Assembly: GCF_016783915.1 (NCBI RefSeq)
Contig: NZ_JADHVT010000019.1
Coordinates: forward strand, 1-51,439
Length of the DNA stretch: 51,439 bases
Reading direction: 5' to 3'
Source: Acidovorax sp.
GTDB lineage: Bacteria > Pseudomonadota > Gammaproteobacteria > Burkholderiales > Burkholderiaceae_C
Shown here: positions 40,021 through 49,911 of the stretch, one piece after another
Numbering within the stretch: the stretch's first letter is position 1
Layout: each line of letters opens with the position of its first letter
Made by a program: the position numbers and the translations under genes
Notes under the pieces: generated by a model
What the model saw: the letters and a program-made list of their open reading frames with translations, nothing else
Databases searched by the model: none
What the model was told of the DNA's origin: nothing

Positions 40021-40902
40021 TCAGCGGGAATACACGGAGGGCTCGCCCTCCGGGCGGGTCTTGAAGCGCTTGTGTACCCAGTAGTACTGCTCGGGCATCG
40101 TGTCGATCACGGCCTGCAGTTCGCGGTTCATGCGGGCCGTGTCGGCCTCGGCATCTTCGGTGGGGTAGTTGGCCCAGGCGGGCGAAACCTCGGCCACGTA
40201 CCCGGTGGGCGTCATGCGCGAATACACGCCCACCACCTTGGCGCGACCCAGCCGAGCAAACCGCGACAGCGACGGAATGGTGGCCGCCGTCACGCCGTAG
40301 AACGGCACAAACACCGAATCGTTGCGGCCATAGTCCATGTCAGGCAGCAGGTACAGCAAGCCACCCTTGCGCAGGTTGGCGATGATGGGTTTGACGCCGT
40401 CCGAACGGTTGAGCATGCGCACATCGCCAAAACGCTGGCGCCCCGCCATGAACCAGGCATCCACCGCCGGATCAGGGTGGGTGGCAAAGATGGAGGTGAA
40501 CGCACGGCTGCTGCGCAGCGGCAAGGCCAGCCCCCCCGCGTCCATGCCGTAGAAATGCGGCGCAAACAATATGGTGGGCGTGTCGCCGTCGAGCTCGTGC
40601 ACCGCACCGGTCAGGCGCACACGCTGCTCCACCACCGAACGCGGCGCAGCCCACAGCCAGCTGCGGTCCAGCCAGGTCTGGCAAAACGCGACAAAACTGG
40701 CCCGCGCCACCGCGCGGCGGCGCGCTTCGGTCCAGTCAGGGAAACACAGCGCCAGATTGCGCAGCGCCACCTTGCGGCGGGGCGCCACCAGCACAAACGC
40801 CACCTGCCCCAGCAGCCAGCCCATGCCGCGCAACACCGGCAGCGGCAGCAGCGCCAGCACCCGCATGAAACCCACACCCAAACGCCCTGTGAGGCCCTTC
40901 AT
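40021..40902 (-). CDS. Lipid A acyltransferase (LpxL/HtrB family), second of pair
   Basis: LpxL/LpxM-type enzymes add secondary acyl chains to lipid A at the inner membrane. This 293-residue protein has the HX4D catalytic motif as HFYGMD (His116-Asp121). An N-terminal membrane segment (about 14-42) and the downstream family segments LLPDMDYGRNDSVFVPFYG and QYYWVHKRFKTRP are present. ATG 40902 is chosen because it overlaps the upstream acyltransferase stop as ATGA (40899-40902). Which acyl position each enzyme serves cannot be read from sequence. Confidence 0.9.
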   Translation of the reverse strand: MKGLTGRLGVGFMRVLALLPLPVLRGMGWLLGQVAFVLVAPRRKVALRNLALCFPDWTEARRRAVARASFVAFCQTWLDRSWLWAAPRSVVEQRVRLTGAVHELDGDTPTILFAPHFYGMDAGGLALPLRSSRAFTSIFATHPDPAVDAWFMAGRQRFGDVRMLNRSDGVKPIIANLRKGGLLYLLPDMDYGRNDSVFVPFYGVTAATIPSLSRFARLGRAKVVGVYSRMTPTGYVAEVSPAWANYPTEDAEADTARMNRELQAVIDTMPEQYYWVHKRFKTRPEGEPSVYSR

Positions 40903-41762
40903 GCGGCGCCTCCGGCGGCAGGCTCTGCCGCAGCAGCCTCGCCACGCGGCTGCTTGTAGCGGCCGTAGCCCCACAGGTACTGCTCGGGGCATTGGCGGAT
41001 GAGATGTTCCATGGCCTGGTTGATTTGCAGCACGGCCTGGTCCATGTCGGCGGACAGCGGCGCGGAAAGCGGCTCGAAATGCGTGACATAGCCACGCCCC
41101 CACGGCAGCCGCTCGCAGCGCGCCAGCACCACGGCTGCGCCGGTCTGTTGCGCCAGGCGCACCGCCAGGGTCATGGTGTAGGCGTCGCGCCCAAAAAAAG
41201 GCGCCCACTGGCCCTGCCCCTCGGGCGGCACCTGGTCAGGCAGCAGGCCCACGGCCTCGCCCCGGCGCAGGGCCTTGATCATCTGGCGCACGCCTGCCAG
41301 CGTGGTAGGCACGGCCAGCATGCCGGGGCGGTTGCGGGCGGTCTCCATCACCTTGGCCAGCCAGGCCTGGCGCGCGGGGCGGTACAGCACGGTGATGGGG
41401 CCACGCTCCGCGCTCCAGCGCCGCGCTGCGGCCTGGGCCGAGAGTTCAAAACACCCCTGGTGTGGGGTCAGAAACACGATGCCACGACCGGCGGCGTAGG
41501 CCTGCTCCACACAGGCCTCGCCCGTGAGTGCGCAGGGCATGGTCGCGCCCATCCACAGGCGCGGCAGCTCGGCCACCATGCGGCCCGCATGGGCCACGGC
41601 GGCACGCACATCGCCAAACGCATAGCCCGCCAACGCCGAGTTGGCGAGAAACCGGCGCCGGTAGGTAGGAGACGCCACAAACGCCACCCAGCCCATGGCC
41701 GCGCCCATGACGTGCAGCAACCACAGCGGAAATACGGAAAAGAATCGGAAGACGACTGGCAT
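40899..41762 (-). CDS. Lipid A acyltransferase (LpxL/HtrB family), first of pair
   Basis: This is a 287-residue LpxL-family acyltransferase. The catalytic HX4(D/E) motif is the Glu version, HQGCFE (His101-Glu106). It also has an N-terminal membrane segment (about 5-32), GLLPDQVPPEGQGQWAPFFG and CPEQYLWGYGRYKQPRG. The two adjacent genes share family but differ in the catalytic acid, as LpxL-like paralogues often do. The Ala/Glu-rich tail is short. It is divergent from metK with 132 nt between starts, an arrangement typical of Burkholderiales. Confidence 0.9.
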   Translation of the reverse strand: MPVVFRFFSVFPLWLLHVMGAAMGWVAFVASPTYRRRFLANSALAGYAFGDVRAAVAHAGRMVAELPRLWMGATMPCALTGEACVEQAYAAGRGIVFLTPHQGCFELSAQAAARRWSAERGPITVLYRPARQAWLAKVMETARNRPGMLAVPTTLAGVRQMIKALRRGEAVGLLPDQVPPEGQGQWAPFFGRDAYTMTLAVRLAQQTGAAVVLARCERLPWGRGYVTHFEPLSAPLSADMDQAVLQINQAMEHLIRQCPEQYLWGYGRYKQPRGEAAAAEPAAGGAA

Positions 41763-41820
41763 TAAAATAACGGGGTCGCTGAGTTAAATGAGCAACTTGC
41801 AGGGCGACGTTAAAAAAATC

Positions 41821-41894
41821 TGCTAAAGCGTTCGCCAGATCTCCTTCGGGGTGAGGGCAACGCCCCAAATGCCGGAACACAGGAGTTTATTCAA
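41821..41894 (+). promoter_or_regulatory. metK: metK leader able to mask its Shine-Dalgarno sequence
   Basis: The Shine-Dalgarno AGGAG (41881-41885) lies 9 nt before the ATG. CTCCT (41841-41845) is its exact complement. Between them sits a GC-rich hairpin (GGGC-AAC-GCCC at 41855-41865, alternatively GGGG with CCCC). The layout would allow a translational on/off switch. It does not match the SAM, SAM-II or SAH riboswitch patterns I know. Ligand control is speculation. Confidence 0.4.
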
Positions 41895-43067
<1,173 letters not shown>

Positions 43068-43076
<9 letters not shown>

Positions 43077-43230
43077 AGCCCGCCGCGTGATAGCGCGGTT
43101 TTCGGTCTTCGGGCGCAGTTCATATCGCGCCAGCGATATGAACGAAGACCAAGGTACGGACAAGGCAGCAGGGCTGTAAGCCCTCCGCGCATCGCGCGGC
43201 TTTCCGTACGTGGACGAAGCTCATATTGCG
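43068..43230 (+). repeat. Tandem structured repeats in the metK 3' region
   Basis: Unit A (43068-43128) and unit B (43171-43230) align along their length: GGGCTGTAA..GCCC, then a CCGCG..CGCGG hairpin, then TTTTCGGT/TTTCCGTA, then a TTCATATCGCG/CTCATATTGCG end. Unit A ends in a long hairpin (TTCATATCGC 43119-43128 with GCGATATGAA 43133-43142, outer GGTCTTCG with CGAAGACC 43143-43150). Unit B is closed by GTACGGA (43154-43160) and TCCGTAC (43203-43209), giving a three-way-junction-like fold. The metK stop codon sits in the first hairpin loop. The class of element is not known to me. Confidence 0.6.
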
Positions 43231-43279
43231 CAGCACTGTGGTTGGAGACCAAAACACCGTCAGAGCCGCACCACCTCCC

Positions 43280-43314
43280 AAGCCGCAACGCTCCGCGTTG
43301 CGGCTTTTCTTTTT
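43280..43314 (+). terminator. Rho-independent terminator after metK
   Basis: AAGCCGCAACGC (43280-43291) and GCGTTGCGGCTT (43295-43306) pair perfectly around a TCC loop, followed by TTTTCTTTTT. It is the likely end of the metK transcript, about 200 nt after the stop codon, so the structured repeats are inside the 3' UTR. Bases 43315-43460 show no gene. Confidence 0.9.
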
Positions 43315-43460
43315 GGGGCACCCCTGGGTTCCTCAGCGGCGCTCTCCTACACCCACCGCCCGCCTGCACTGACGGCACGCCCCATGGACCGCCGGTATCG
43401 TTCCTGCACAACGTTTTGCAGCCCCGCGCTGCCTCACCACCCACCGCAAGGAGCGCCCCC

Positions 43461-43646
43461 ATGCTGAAGTACGCCATCATTTTTGCCCTGATCTCCCTCG
43501 TGGCCGGGGCCCTGGGTTTCAGCGGTGTCGCCGCAGGCGCAGCGGGCATTGCCAAGGTGCTGTTTGTGCTGTTCCTGGTGGTTGCCGTGGTGTTCGTGGT
43601 GCTGGCGGCCATCGGGGTGGGCGCCGCGCGCAAGGTGCTCAAGTAG
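43461..43646 (+). CDS. DUF1328 small membrane protein (YtjA-like)
   Basis: This 61-residue protein consists almost wholly of two hydrophobic segments (about 4-22 and 28-52): MLKYAIIFALISLVAGALGF and a second ending in GVGAARKVLK. It matches the DUF1328/YtjA family of small stress-linked membrane peptides, whose function is not known. AAGGAG lies 6-8 nt upstream and fixes the start. Longer in-frame readings from 43242 encode no family sequence. It is followed by the hemerythrin gene on the same strand. Confidence 0.88.
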   Translation: MLKYAIIFALISLVAGALGFSGVAAGAAGIAKVLFVLFLVVAVVFVVLAAIGVGAARKVLK

Positions 43647-43687
43647 TCCTTCACACCTTTGTCAATTCAATGAAACACCAGCCCACC

Positions 43688-44146
43688 ATGACCGACACCA
43701 CCAACATCTTTGAAGCCCTGCGCGAGAGCCACGAACGCCAGCGTGCGCTCTACAGCGCACTGACCGACACCAGCGGGGATACGCCCGAGCGACGCGATCT
43801 GTTCGATCAACTCAAAAAGGAACTCGCCGCCCACGCCCAGGCCGAGGACCGCCACTTTTATGTACCGCTGATGGCGCACGATGCGGGCATTGACCTGTCG
43901 CGCCATGCCATTTCAGAGCACCACCAGATCGATGAGCTGGTGGAGTCATTGGAAGAGACCGAGCCGTCGAGCCCCGCCTGGTTGCCACTGGCCAAGAAGC
44001 TGGCCGAGAAGGTGGAGCACCATCTGAAGGAAGAAGAGCACCGCTTCTTCCAGATGGCCGGCAAGCTGCTGACGGAAAAGCAGAAAACCGCGCTGGCGGC
44101 GGACTACCGGGCGGACTATGAGGAAGCCAAGGCCGCCATGGCCTGA
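43688..44146 (+). CDS. Hemerythrin-like HHE-domain protein
   Basis: This protein has 152 residues from ATG 43688 (MTDTTNIFEALRESHERQRA). Conserved histidine/glutamate positions for a di-iron site are in ESHERQRALY, HAQAEDRHFYVPL, AISEHHQIDELVESLEE and EHHLKEEEHRFF. HHE proteins bind oxygen or protect Fe-S proteins and respond to oxidative or nitrosative stress. An in-frame ATG at 43670 is the alternative start; neither has a strong Shine-Dalgarno. It is convergent with a haem-c diguanylate cyclase, which suggests a shared redox theme. Confidence 0.85.
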   Translation: MTDTTNIFEALRESHERQRALYSALTDTSGDTPERRDLFDQLKKELAAHAQAEDRHFYVPLMAHDAGIDLSRHAISEHHQIDELVESLEETEPSSPAWLPLAKKLAEKVEHHLKEEEHRFFQMAGKLLTEKQKTALAADYRADYEEAKAAMA

Positions 44147-44180
44147 ACGCGCTGGGCTCGGACCTTATACACGCCTGGGA

Positions 44181-45422
44181 TCACACTGCCTCTTCGGCCT
44201 GCACCACACAGTTGCGACCGCTGGACTTGGCCTTGTACAGCGCCGTGTCCGCGCGCTTGATCAGGGCGTGGCTGTCTTCCTTGTGGTCCCAGGTGGCCAC
44301 GCCAAAGCTGGCACTGACATGGCCCACGGCGTCAAACGGCGCACCAGCAATGCGCGCACGCACGGCTTCGGCCATGGCCATGGCAGCATCCACCGGGGTT
44401 TCCTTGAGCAGGATGATGAACTCCTCGCCCCCGAAGCGCGCGGCGCAGTCGGACGACCGGAGCAATTCGCGAACACGCAGCGCCGTGCTCTTGAGCACCA
44501 CATCGCCCGAGTCATGCCCAAAGGTATCGTTGATGCGCTTGAAAAAGTCGATGTCAAACATTACCACCGACAGGCTACCCTTCTTGATGCGGGTGTCAGC
44601 CATCTCGGTCTCCAGCCTCTCAAAAAAGCGGCGGCGGTTCACCAGGTCAGTCAGGAAGTCCTTGGTGGCCAGGTCTTCCAGCTTGCGGTTGAGCCGCGCC
44701 ATAGGCTCGATCACCAGCGACGACAGCGACAGATTGAGGCCCACAAACAGCAGCACAAAGCTGCCCACCAGCGCCGCCATCACCGTATTGAAGGTCTGAC
44801 GCGCCTTCTCCAGCGGGAAATACATCGGCACCTTCACCACCTGGATGCCCACCGTTTCGTTCATGCCCCAGCCAAAGCCGTTCTTGTCGCCATAGACCTT
44901 GAGCATGGTGGGCGGTGCGACTGCCGGTGTGCTGTGGCAGGCCATGCACTGGGCCTGCTTGATGGTGATGGGGCGGGCCACGTACATGGCACGGTGCATG
45001 CCCTCGCCCACCTCGCCGGTCACCTCCTTCTTGGGGTCGGCCCGGCCTTCGCGGAAGTCGCCGATGATGCGTTCCTCCCACTCGTTGGCCCGGTCGCGCA
45101 GGTTGGTGGGGTTGAGCACCGCCTCCTTGTACTCATAGCCCGGAAACCGGTTCTGCAGGCGGCGCAGGGTTTCGGTGGCCGCGTAGGCAGGCACGGTCTG
45201 GGGCAGGAATTTTTCGGCCAGCGTCACGTCCAAGTGGGGCTTGACCAGCTCGGTGGTGTAGTCGCGAATGGCCATGGCCGCGTGCATCATGATCTGCGAG
45301 TTGTGCTGCACCTCCTCGATGGCCGACTGCTGCAAAAAGCGGTGCACATAGGCGCCCGCGCCCAGCACGGCCAGCAGCAGCACACCCGCCAGCACCAGAT
45401 TGAATTTGAGCCGCAACGACAT
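44181..45422 (-). CDS. Diguanylate cyclase with c-type haem sensor domain (DUF3365-GGDEF)
   Basis: The protein makes c-di-GMP. From ATG 45422 it has 413 residues: a signal-anchor (about 7-28), then a periplasmic DUF3365/Tll0287-like sensor domain (about 30-208) with a covalent haem motif CMACH (159-163). A second membrane segment (about 213-236) precedes a GGDEF domain (about 255-410) with GGEEF at 331-335. The inhibitory I-site RSSD (322-325) is five residues before it, so product inhibition is likely. The haem suggests sensing of redox state, O2 or NO. Maturation would need the ResB/CcsA system encoded in this window. Confidence 0.88.
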   Translation of the reverse strand: MSLRLKFNLVLAGVLLLAVLGAGAYVHRFLQQSAIEEVQHNSQIMMHAAMAIRDYTTELVKPHLDVTLAEKFLPQTVPAYAATETLRRLQNRFPGYEYKEAVLNPTNLRDRANEWEERIIGDFREGRADPKKEVTGEVGEGMHRAMYVARPITIKQAQCMACHSTPAVAPPTMLKVYGDKNGFGWGMNETVGIQVVKVPMYFPLEKARQTFNTVMAALVGSFVLLFVGLNLSLSSLVIEPMARLNRKLEDLATKDFLTDLVNRRRFFERLETEMADTRIKKGSLSVVMFDIDFFKRINDTFGHDSGDVVLKSTALRVRELLRSSDCAARFGGEEFIILLKETPVDAAMAMAEAVRARIAGAPFDAVGHVSASFGVATWDHKEDSHALIKRADTALYKAKSSGRNCVVQAEEAV

Positions 45423-45980
45423 GGATCTCCCTCGGCGGCCCGCACACAGCGGGCCTGATATTGGAGGTGCGGACACGCCACATCGGGCGCAGTCCCCCGG
45501 TTCACACAGGTGGGCTTGCACGCCGCATCGCAGGACCACCGCGTGAAAAGGACGGGTTCGCGCTGAAGAAACACTGCGCGCAGCGTGCAAGCGGCGCATT
45601 GTCGCCACGTTTGCATAAGCCGGTCCACCCCTTTTTTGCCAGTCGGTTGTACACGCCACGGCCCCAGCCCTTCACGTGACAGGCCAGACCGCACCACCAT
45701 GAGACACGCAGTGGCTACCAGGGCGGCAACAGCTCGCCCGGCCGCAATCTCCATAGCCGTCACCCAGCCGCGCCCCGGCTGGCTGTAAAATCACTACAAA
45801 AAAGATAGCTGCCAGCACATACAAATCCTGCGCATCCAGCCAAAAAGCTCGCAAAACCTGCTCGCAAGCCGCTTCAACGCCCGGATCAGACCTGGCTGAA
45901 CCACGGCCATCGCAAGGACCCGGGTAACCCCAACGCCAGCGAAGTGAAGGGCCCTGATGCGCACCACCAGCCGGAGACAT
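45423..45980. other. 558-nt intergenic region with no supported gene
   Basis: This region lies between the divergent diguanylate cyclase and NadM genes. Open frames exist on both strands but have no family similarity or ribosome binding sites. A GC-rich dyad (CCCGC/GCGGG, near 45439-45453) lies just upstream of the cyclase. Copy 5 of the interspersed repeat is at 45785-45832. Promoters for both genes should be here. Confidence 0.5.
45785..45832. repeat. Interspersed palindromic repeat, copy 5 (degenerate)
   Basis: AAAAAAGATAGCTGCCAGCA followed by CATACAAATCCTGCGC keeps the AT-rich edge and GATAGCTGC(C/T)AGC arm but has a decayed second arm. It lies about 150 nt before the NadM start. Confidence 0.45.
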
Positions 45981-47018
45981 ATGGTCGATACCGCCATTTA
46001 CATCGGACGCTTTGAGCCCGTGCACAGCGGCCACATGGCACTGCTGCAACGCGCGTTGGACAGCGCCCAGCAGGTCATTGTGGTGATCGGCTCGGCGTGG
46101 CAGGCGCGCTCGCCCAAGAACCCCTTCACCTGGCAAGAGCGCGAAGCCATGCTGCGCGCGGCCCTGGCCCCTGCAGACAGTGCCCGTATGCAGGTGCTGC
46201 CCATGCGCGACTACTACAACGAAACCGTGTGGGTGCAGGCCGTGCGGCGTGGCGTGGCGCACATGACTGCGCCAGACGCACGCATCGGCCTGGTGGGCCA
46301 CTTCAAGGACGCCACCAGCGGCTACCTCAGCGCCTTTCCTGGCTGGCAGCTCATCCACGTAGAACGCCAGGGCCGCATTGACGCTACCGCCATCCGCGAC
46401 GCGTACTTTGGCGCCACCTCCGCCACCGCGCGTGCTGCCGTGGCGCCACTGGCCGACGAGATTCCCGAGAGCACCGTCGCCACGCTGGAGCACTTTGCGC
46501 AGACCCCGCACTACCCCGCGCTGCAGGAAGAGTGGCGCATGCTGCGCGGCTACCGCGAAGCCTGGGCAGCCGCGCCCTACCCGCCTGTGTTCGTGACGGT
46601 GGACGCCGTGCTGCGCTGCCAGGACCACGTGCTGTTGATCCGCCGCGCCCACGCGCCCGGCAAGGGCCAGCTGGCCGTGCCCGGGGGATTCATCGAGCAG
46701 CGCGAAACCGTGTGGCAGTCGTGCCTGCGCGAGCTGGTGGAAGAAACCCACTGCCGCCTGCCCGAGGCCAGAATGCGCAGCGCGCTGCAATCGGTCGCCG
46801 TGTTCGACCACCCCGACCGCAGCCAGCGCGGGCGCACCATCACCCACGCGCACTACTTTGACTTGGGGGACGCATCCTTTCCTGCGGTGTTGGCCGATGA
46901 CGATGCGGCGCTGGTGCAGTGGACGCCCATCGACCAGCTGGCCGGATTGGAAGAGGAGTTCTTTGAAGACCACTTCCACATGCTGGATCACTTTCTGGGA
47001 CTGACGGAGTTGCACTGA
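45981..47018 (+). CDS. nadM: Bifunctional NMN adenylyltransferase / Nudix hydrolase (NadM-Nudix)
   Basis: The N-terminal domain (about 1-175) is a NadM-type nucleotidyltransferase: YIGRFEPVHSGHMALLQRAL carries the GRFxPxHxGH motif. It would form NAD+ from NMN and ATP. The C-terminal domain (about 200-345) is a Nudix hydrolase with GGFIEQRETVWQSCLRELVEETH, probably acting on ADP-ribose-like substrates as in related fusions. The Nudix box has His where the final Gly is usual. ATG 45981 is supported by GGAG 5 nt upstream. No nadV or transcription-factor partner is adjacent. Confidence 0.9.
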   Translation: MVDTAIYIGRFEPVHSGHMALLQRALDSAQQVIVVIGSAWQARSPKNPFTWQEREAMLRAALAPADSARMQVLPMRDYYNETVWVQAVRRGVAHMTAPDARIGLVGHFKDATSGYLSAFPGWQLIHVERQGRIDATAIRDAYFGATSATARAAVAPLADEIPESTVATLEHFAQTPHYPALQEEWRMLRGYREAWAAAPYPPVFVTVDAVLRCQDHVLLIRRAHAPGKGQLAVPGGFIEQRETVWQSCLRELVEETHCRLPEARMRSALQSVAVFDHPDRSQRGRTITHAHYFDLGDASFPAVLADDDAALVQWTPIDQLAGLEEEFFEDHFHMLDHFLGLTELH

Positions 47019-47040
47019 CAACGCACAGCCGGATTTCAAG

Positions 47041-47098
47041 CAAAAACAGACTCTAGCGTTTGCGCACAAAGCGCCGAAAGCTATCATTTAAATAGCAT
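47041..47098. repeat. Interspersed palindromic repeat, copy 6
   Basis: CTCTAGCGTTTGCGCACAAAGCGC and AGCTATCATTTAAATAGC lie between the convergent nadM and carbamoylase genes. The TAA stop of the carbamoylase directly abuts the AT-rich end of the repeat. As at copies 2 and 4, it sits between convergent stop codons. Confidence 0.55.
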
Positions 47099-48354
47099 TA
47101 CATCCCAGCCCGCTCCAGCATGGCATGCAGCAGCACATTGCACCCCGCCTCGATGTGCTCGGGCTTGGCGTCCTCGATCTCGTTGTGGCTGATGCCGTCC
47201 TTGCAGGGGATGAAGATCATGCCGCTGGGGGCGAGCTTGGCCATGTAGACCGCGTCGTGCCCCGCCCCTGACACGGCAGGCATGTGGCTGTAGCCCAGCT
47301 TGGCGGCAGCGCGGCCCACGGCCTCCACACACTCGGGCTGGAAGAGTTGCGCCGGGTAGCTCGACACCATCTCGATGTGCACCTGCACGCCGTGTTCTTG
47401 GGCCACCTGATCGGCAAAGGCCTTGACCTCGGCGGCCATCGCATCCACCAGCGCATCGGTGCTGTTGCGCAGGTCGATGCTGAACTTGACGCGGCCGGGG
47501 ATGACGTTGCGGCTGTTGGGGAACACCTGCACCATGCCCACGGTGCCGCGCCCGTGCGGCGGGTGACGGTGGGCGGCAGCGACTACGTCTTGCATGATGC
47601 GCGTGGCGGCCAGCATCGCGTCCTTGCGCAGGGCCATTGGGGTGGGGCCTGCGTGGGCTTCCATGCCGGTCACGGTGCAGTCGAACCAGCGAATGCCCAA
47701 CACGCCGCTGACCACCCCGATGGTCTTGTTGTTGTCTTCCAGCACGGGGCCTTGCTCGATGTGGGTCTCGAAGTAGGCGCCGATAGGGTGGTCGCCGGGT
47801 TCCTGGTCGCCGATGTAGCCGATGCGCTCGAGTTCGCCCTTCACGGTTTTGCCCTCCGTGTCAGTGGCGGCGTAGGCGTGCTCCAGCGTGAAGGCCTTGG
47901 CGAACACGCCCGAGCCCATCATCACGGGCACAAAGCGGCTGCCTTCTTCATTGGTCCAGAACGCGACTTCGATGGGGGCTTCGGTTTCGATGCCGTGGTC
48001 GTTGAGCGTGCGCACCACCTCAATGCCGGCCAGCACGCCGTAGTTGCCGTCGAACTTGCCGCCCGTGGGCTGGGTGTCGATGTGGCTGCCGGTCATGATG
48101 GGTGGCAGGCTGTTGTTGCGGCCCGGGCGGCGCATGAAGCCGTTGCCGATCTTGTCGATGGTCACCGTCATGCCTGCTTCGCGCGCCCAGCGGGTGACGA
48201 GGTCACGGCCCTGCTTGTCCAGGTCGGTGAGGGTGAGGCGGCACACGCCGCCCTTGGGGGTGGCGCCGATCTGCGCCAGCTCCATGAGCGACGCCCACAG
48301 GCGGTCTCCGTTGATGCGCAGGTTCTCGATGTCAGTCTTCACTTTGGTGTCCAT
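47098..48354 (-). CDS. Zn-dependent N-carbamoyl amino acid hydrolase / beta-ureidopropionase
   Basis: This M20-family amidohydrolase of the hydantoinase/carbamoylase group would release CO2 and ammonia from N-carbamoyl-beta-alanine or N-carbamoyl amino acids. From ATG 48354 (GGAG 6 nt upstream) it has 418 residues. Metal-site segments are TGSHIDTQPTGGKFDGNYGV, WTNEEGSRFVPVMMGS and ETHIEQGPVLE. The dimerisation domain has GMEAHAGPTPM, and AGHDA and GISHNEIED lie near the end. It follows the dihydropyrimidinase gene, so beta-ureidopropionase (third step of reductive pyrimidine breakdown) is the likeliest role. Confidence 0.88.
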   Translation of the reverse strand: MDTKVKTDIENLRINGDRLWASLMELAQIGATPKGGVCRLTLTDLDKQGRDLVTRWAREAGMTVTIDKIGNGFMRRPGRNNSLPPIMTGSHIDTQPTGGKFDGNYGVLAGIEVVRTLNDHGIETEAPIEVAFWTNEEGSRFVPVMMGSGVFAKAFTLEHAYAATDTEGKTVKGELERIGYIGDQEPGDHPIGAYFETHIEQGPVLEDNNKTIGVVSGVLGIRWFDCTVTGMEAHAGPTPMALRKDAMLAATRIMQDVVAAAHRHPPHGRGTVGMVQVFPNSRNVIPGRVKFSIDLRNSTDALVDAMAAEVKAFADQVAQEHGVQVHIEMVSSYPAQLFQPECVEAVGRAAAKLGYSHMPAVSGAGHDAVYMAKLAPSGMIFIPCKDGISHNEIEDAKPEHIEAGCNVLLHAMLERAGM

Positions 48355-48380
48355 GGTGTTCTCCGGATGCATTGCAGCGG

Positions 48381-49856
<1,476 letters not shown>

Positions 49857-49911
49857 TCAATTCAAAAAAGGGACCCTGCACTGGCACCAGGCCCAGGCGG
49901 GGTCCAGGGGG

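Noticed and set aside
41821-41894. SAM, SAM-II or SAH riboswitch upstream of metK
   Set aside because: The conserved core sequences of those classes as I know them are not present. Only a generic Shine-Dalgarno-masking fold is seen.
45287-45763. 158-codon minus-strand frame starting in the gap upstream of the diguanylate cyclase
   Set aside because: It has a hydrophobic start but no family match and no good ribosome binding site, and it runs out of frame into the cyclase gene.
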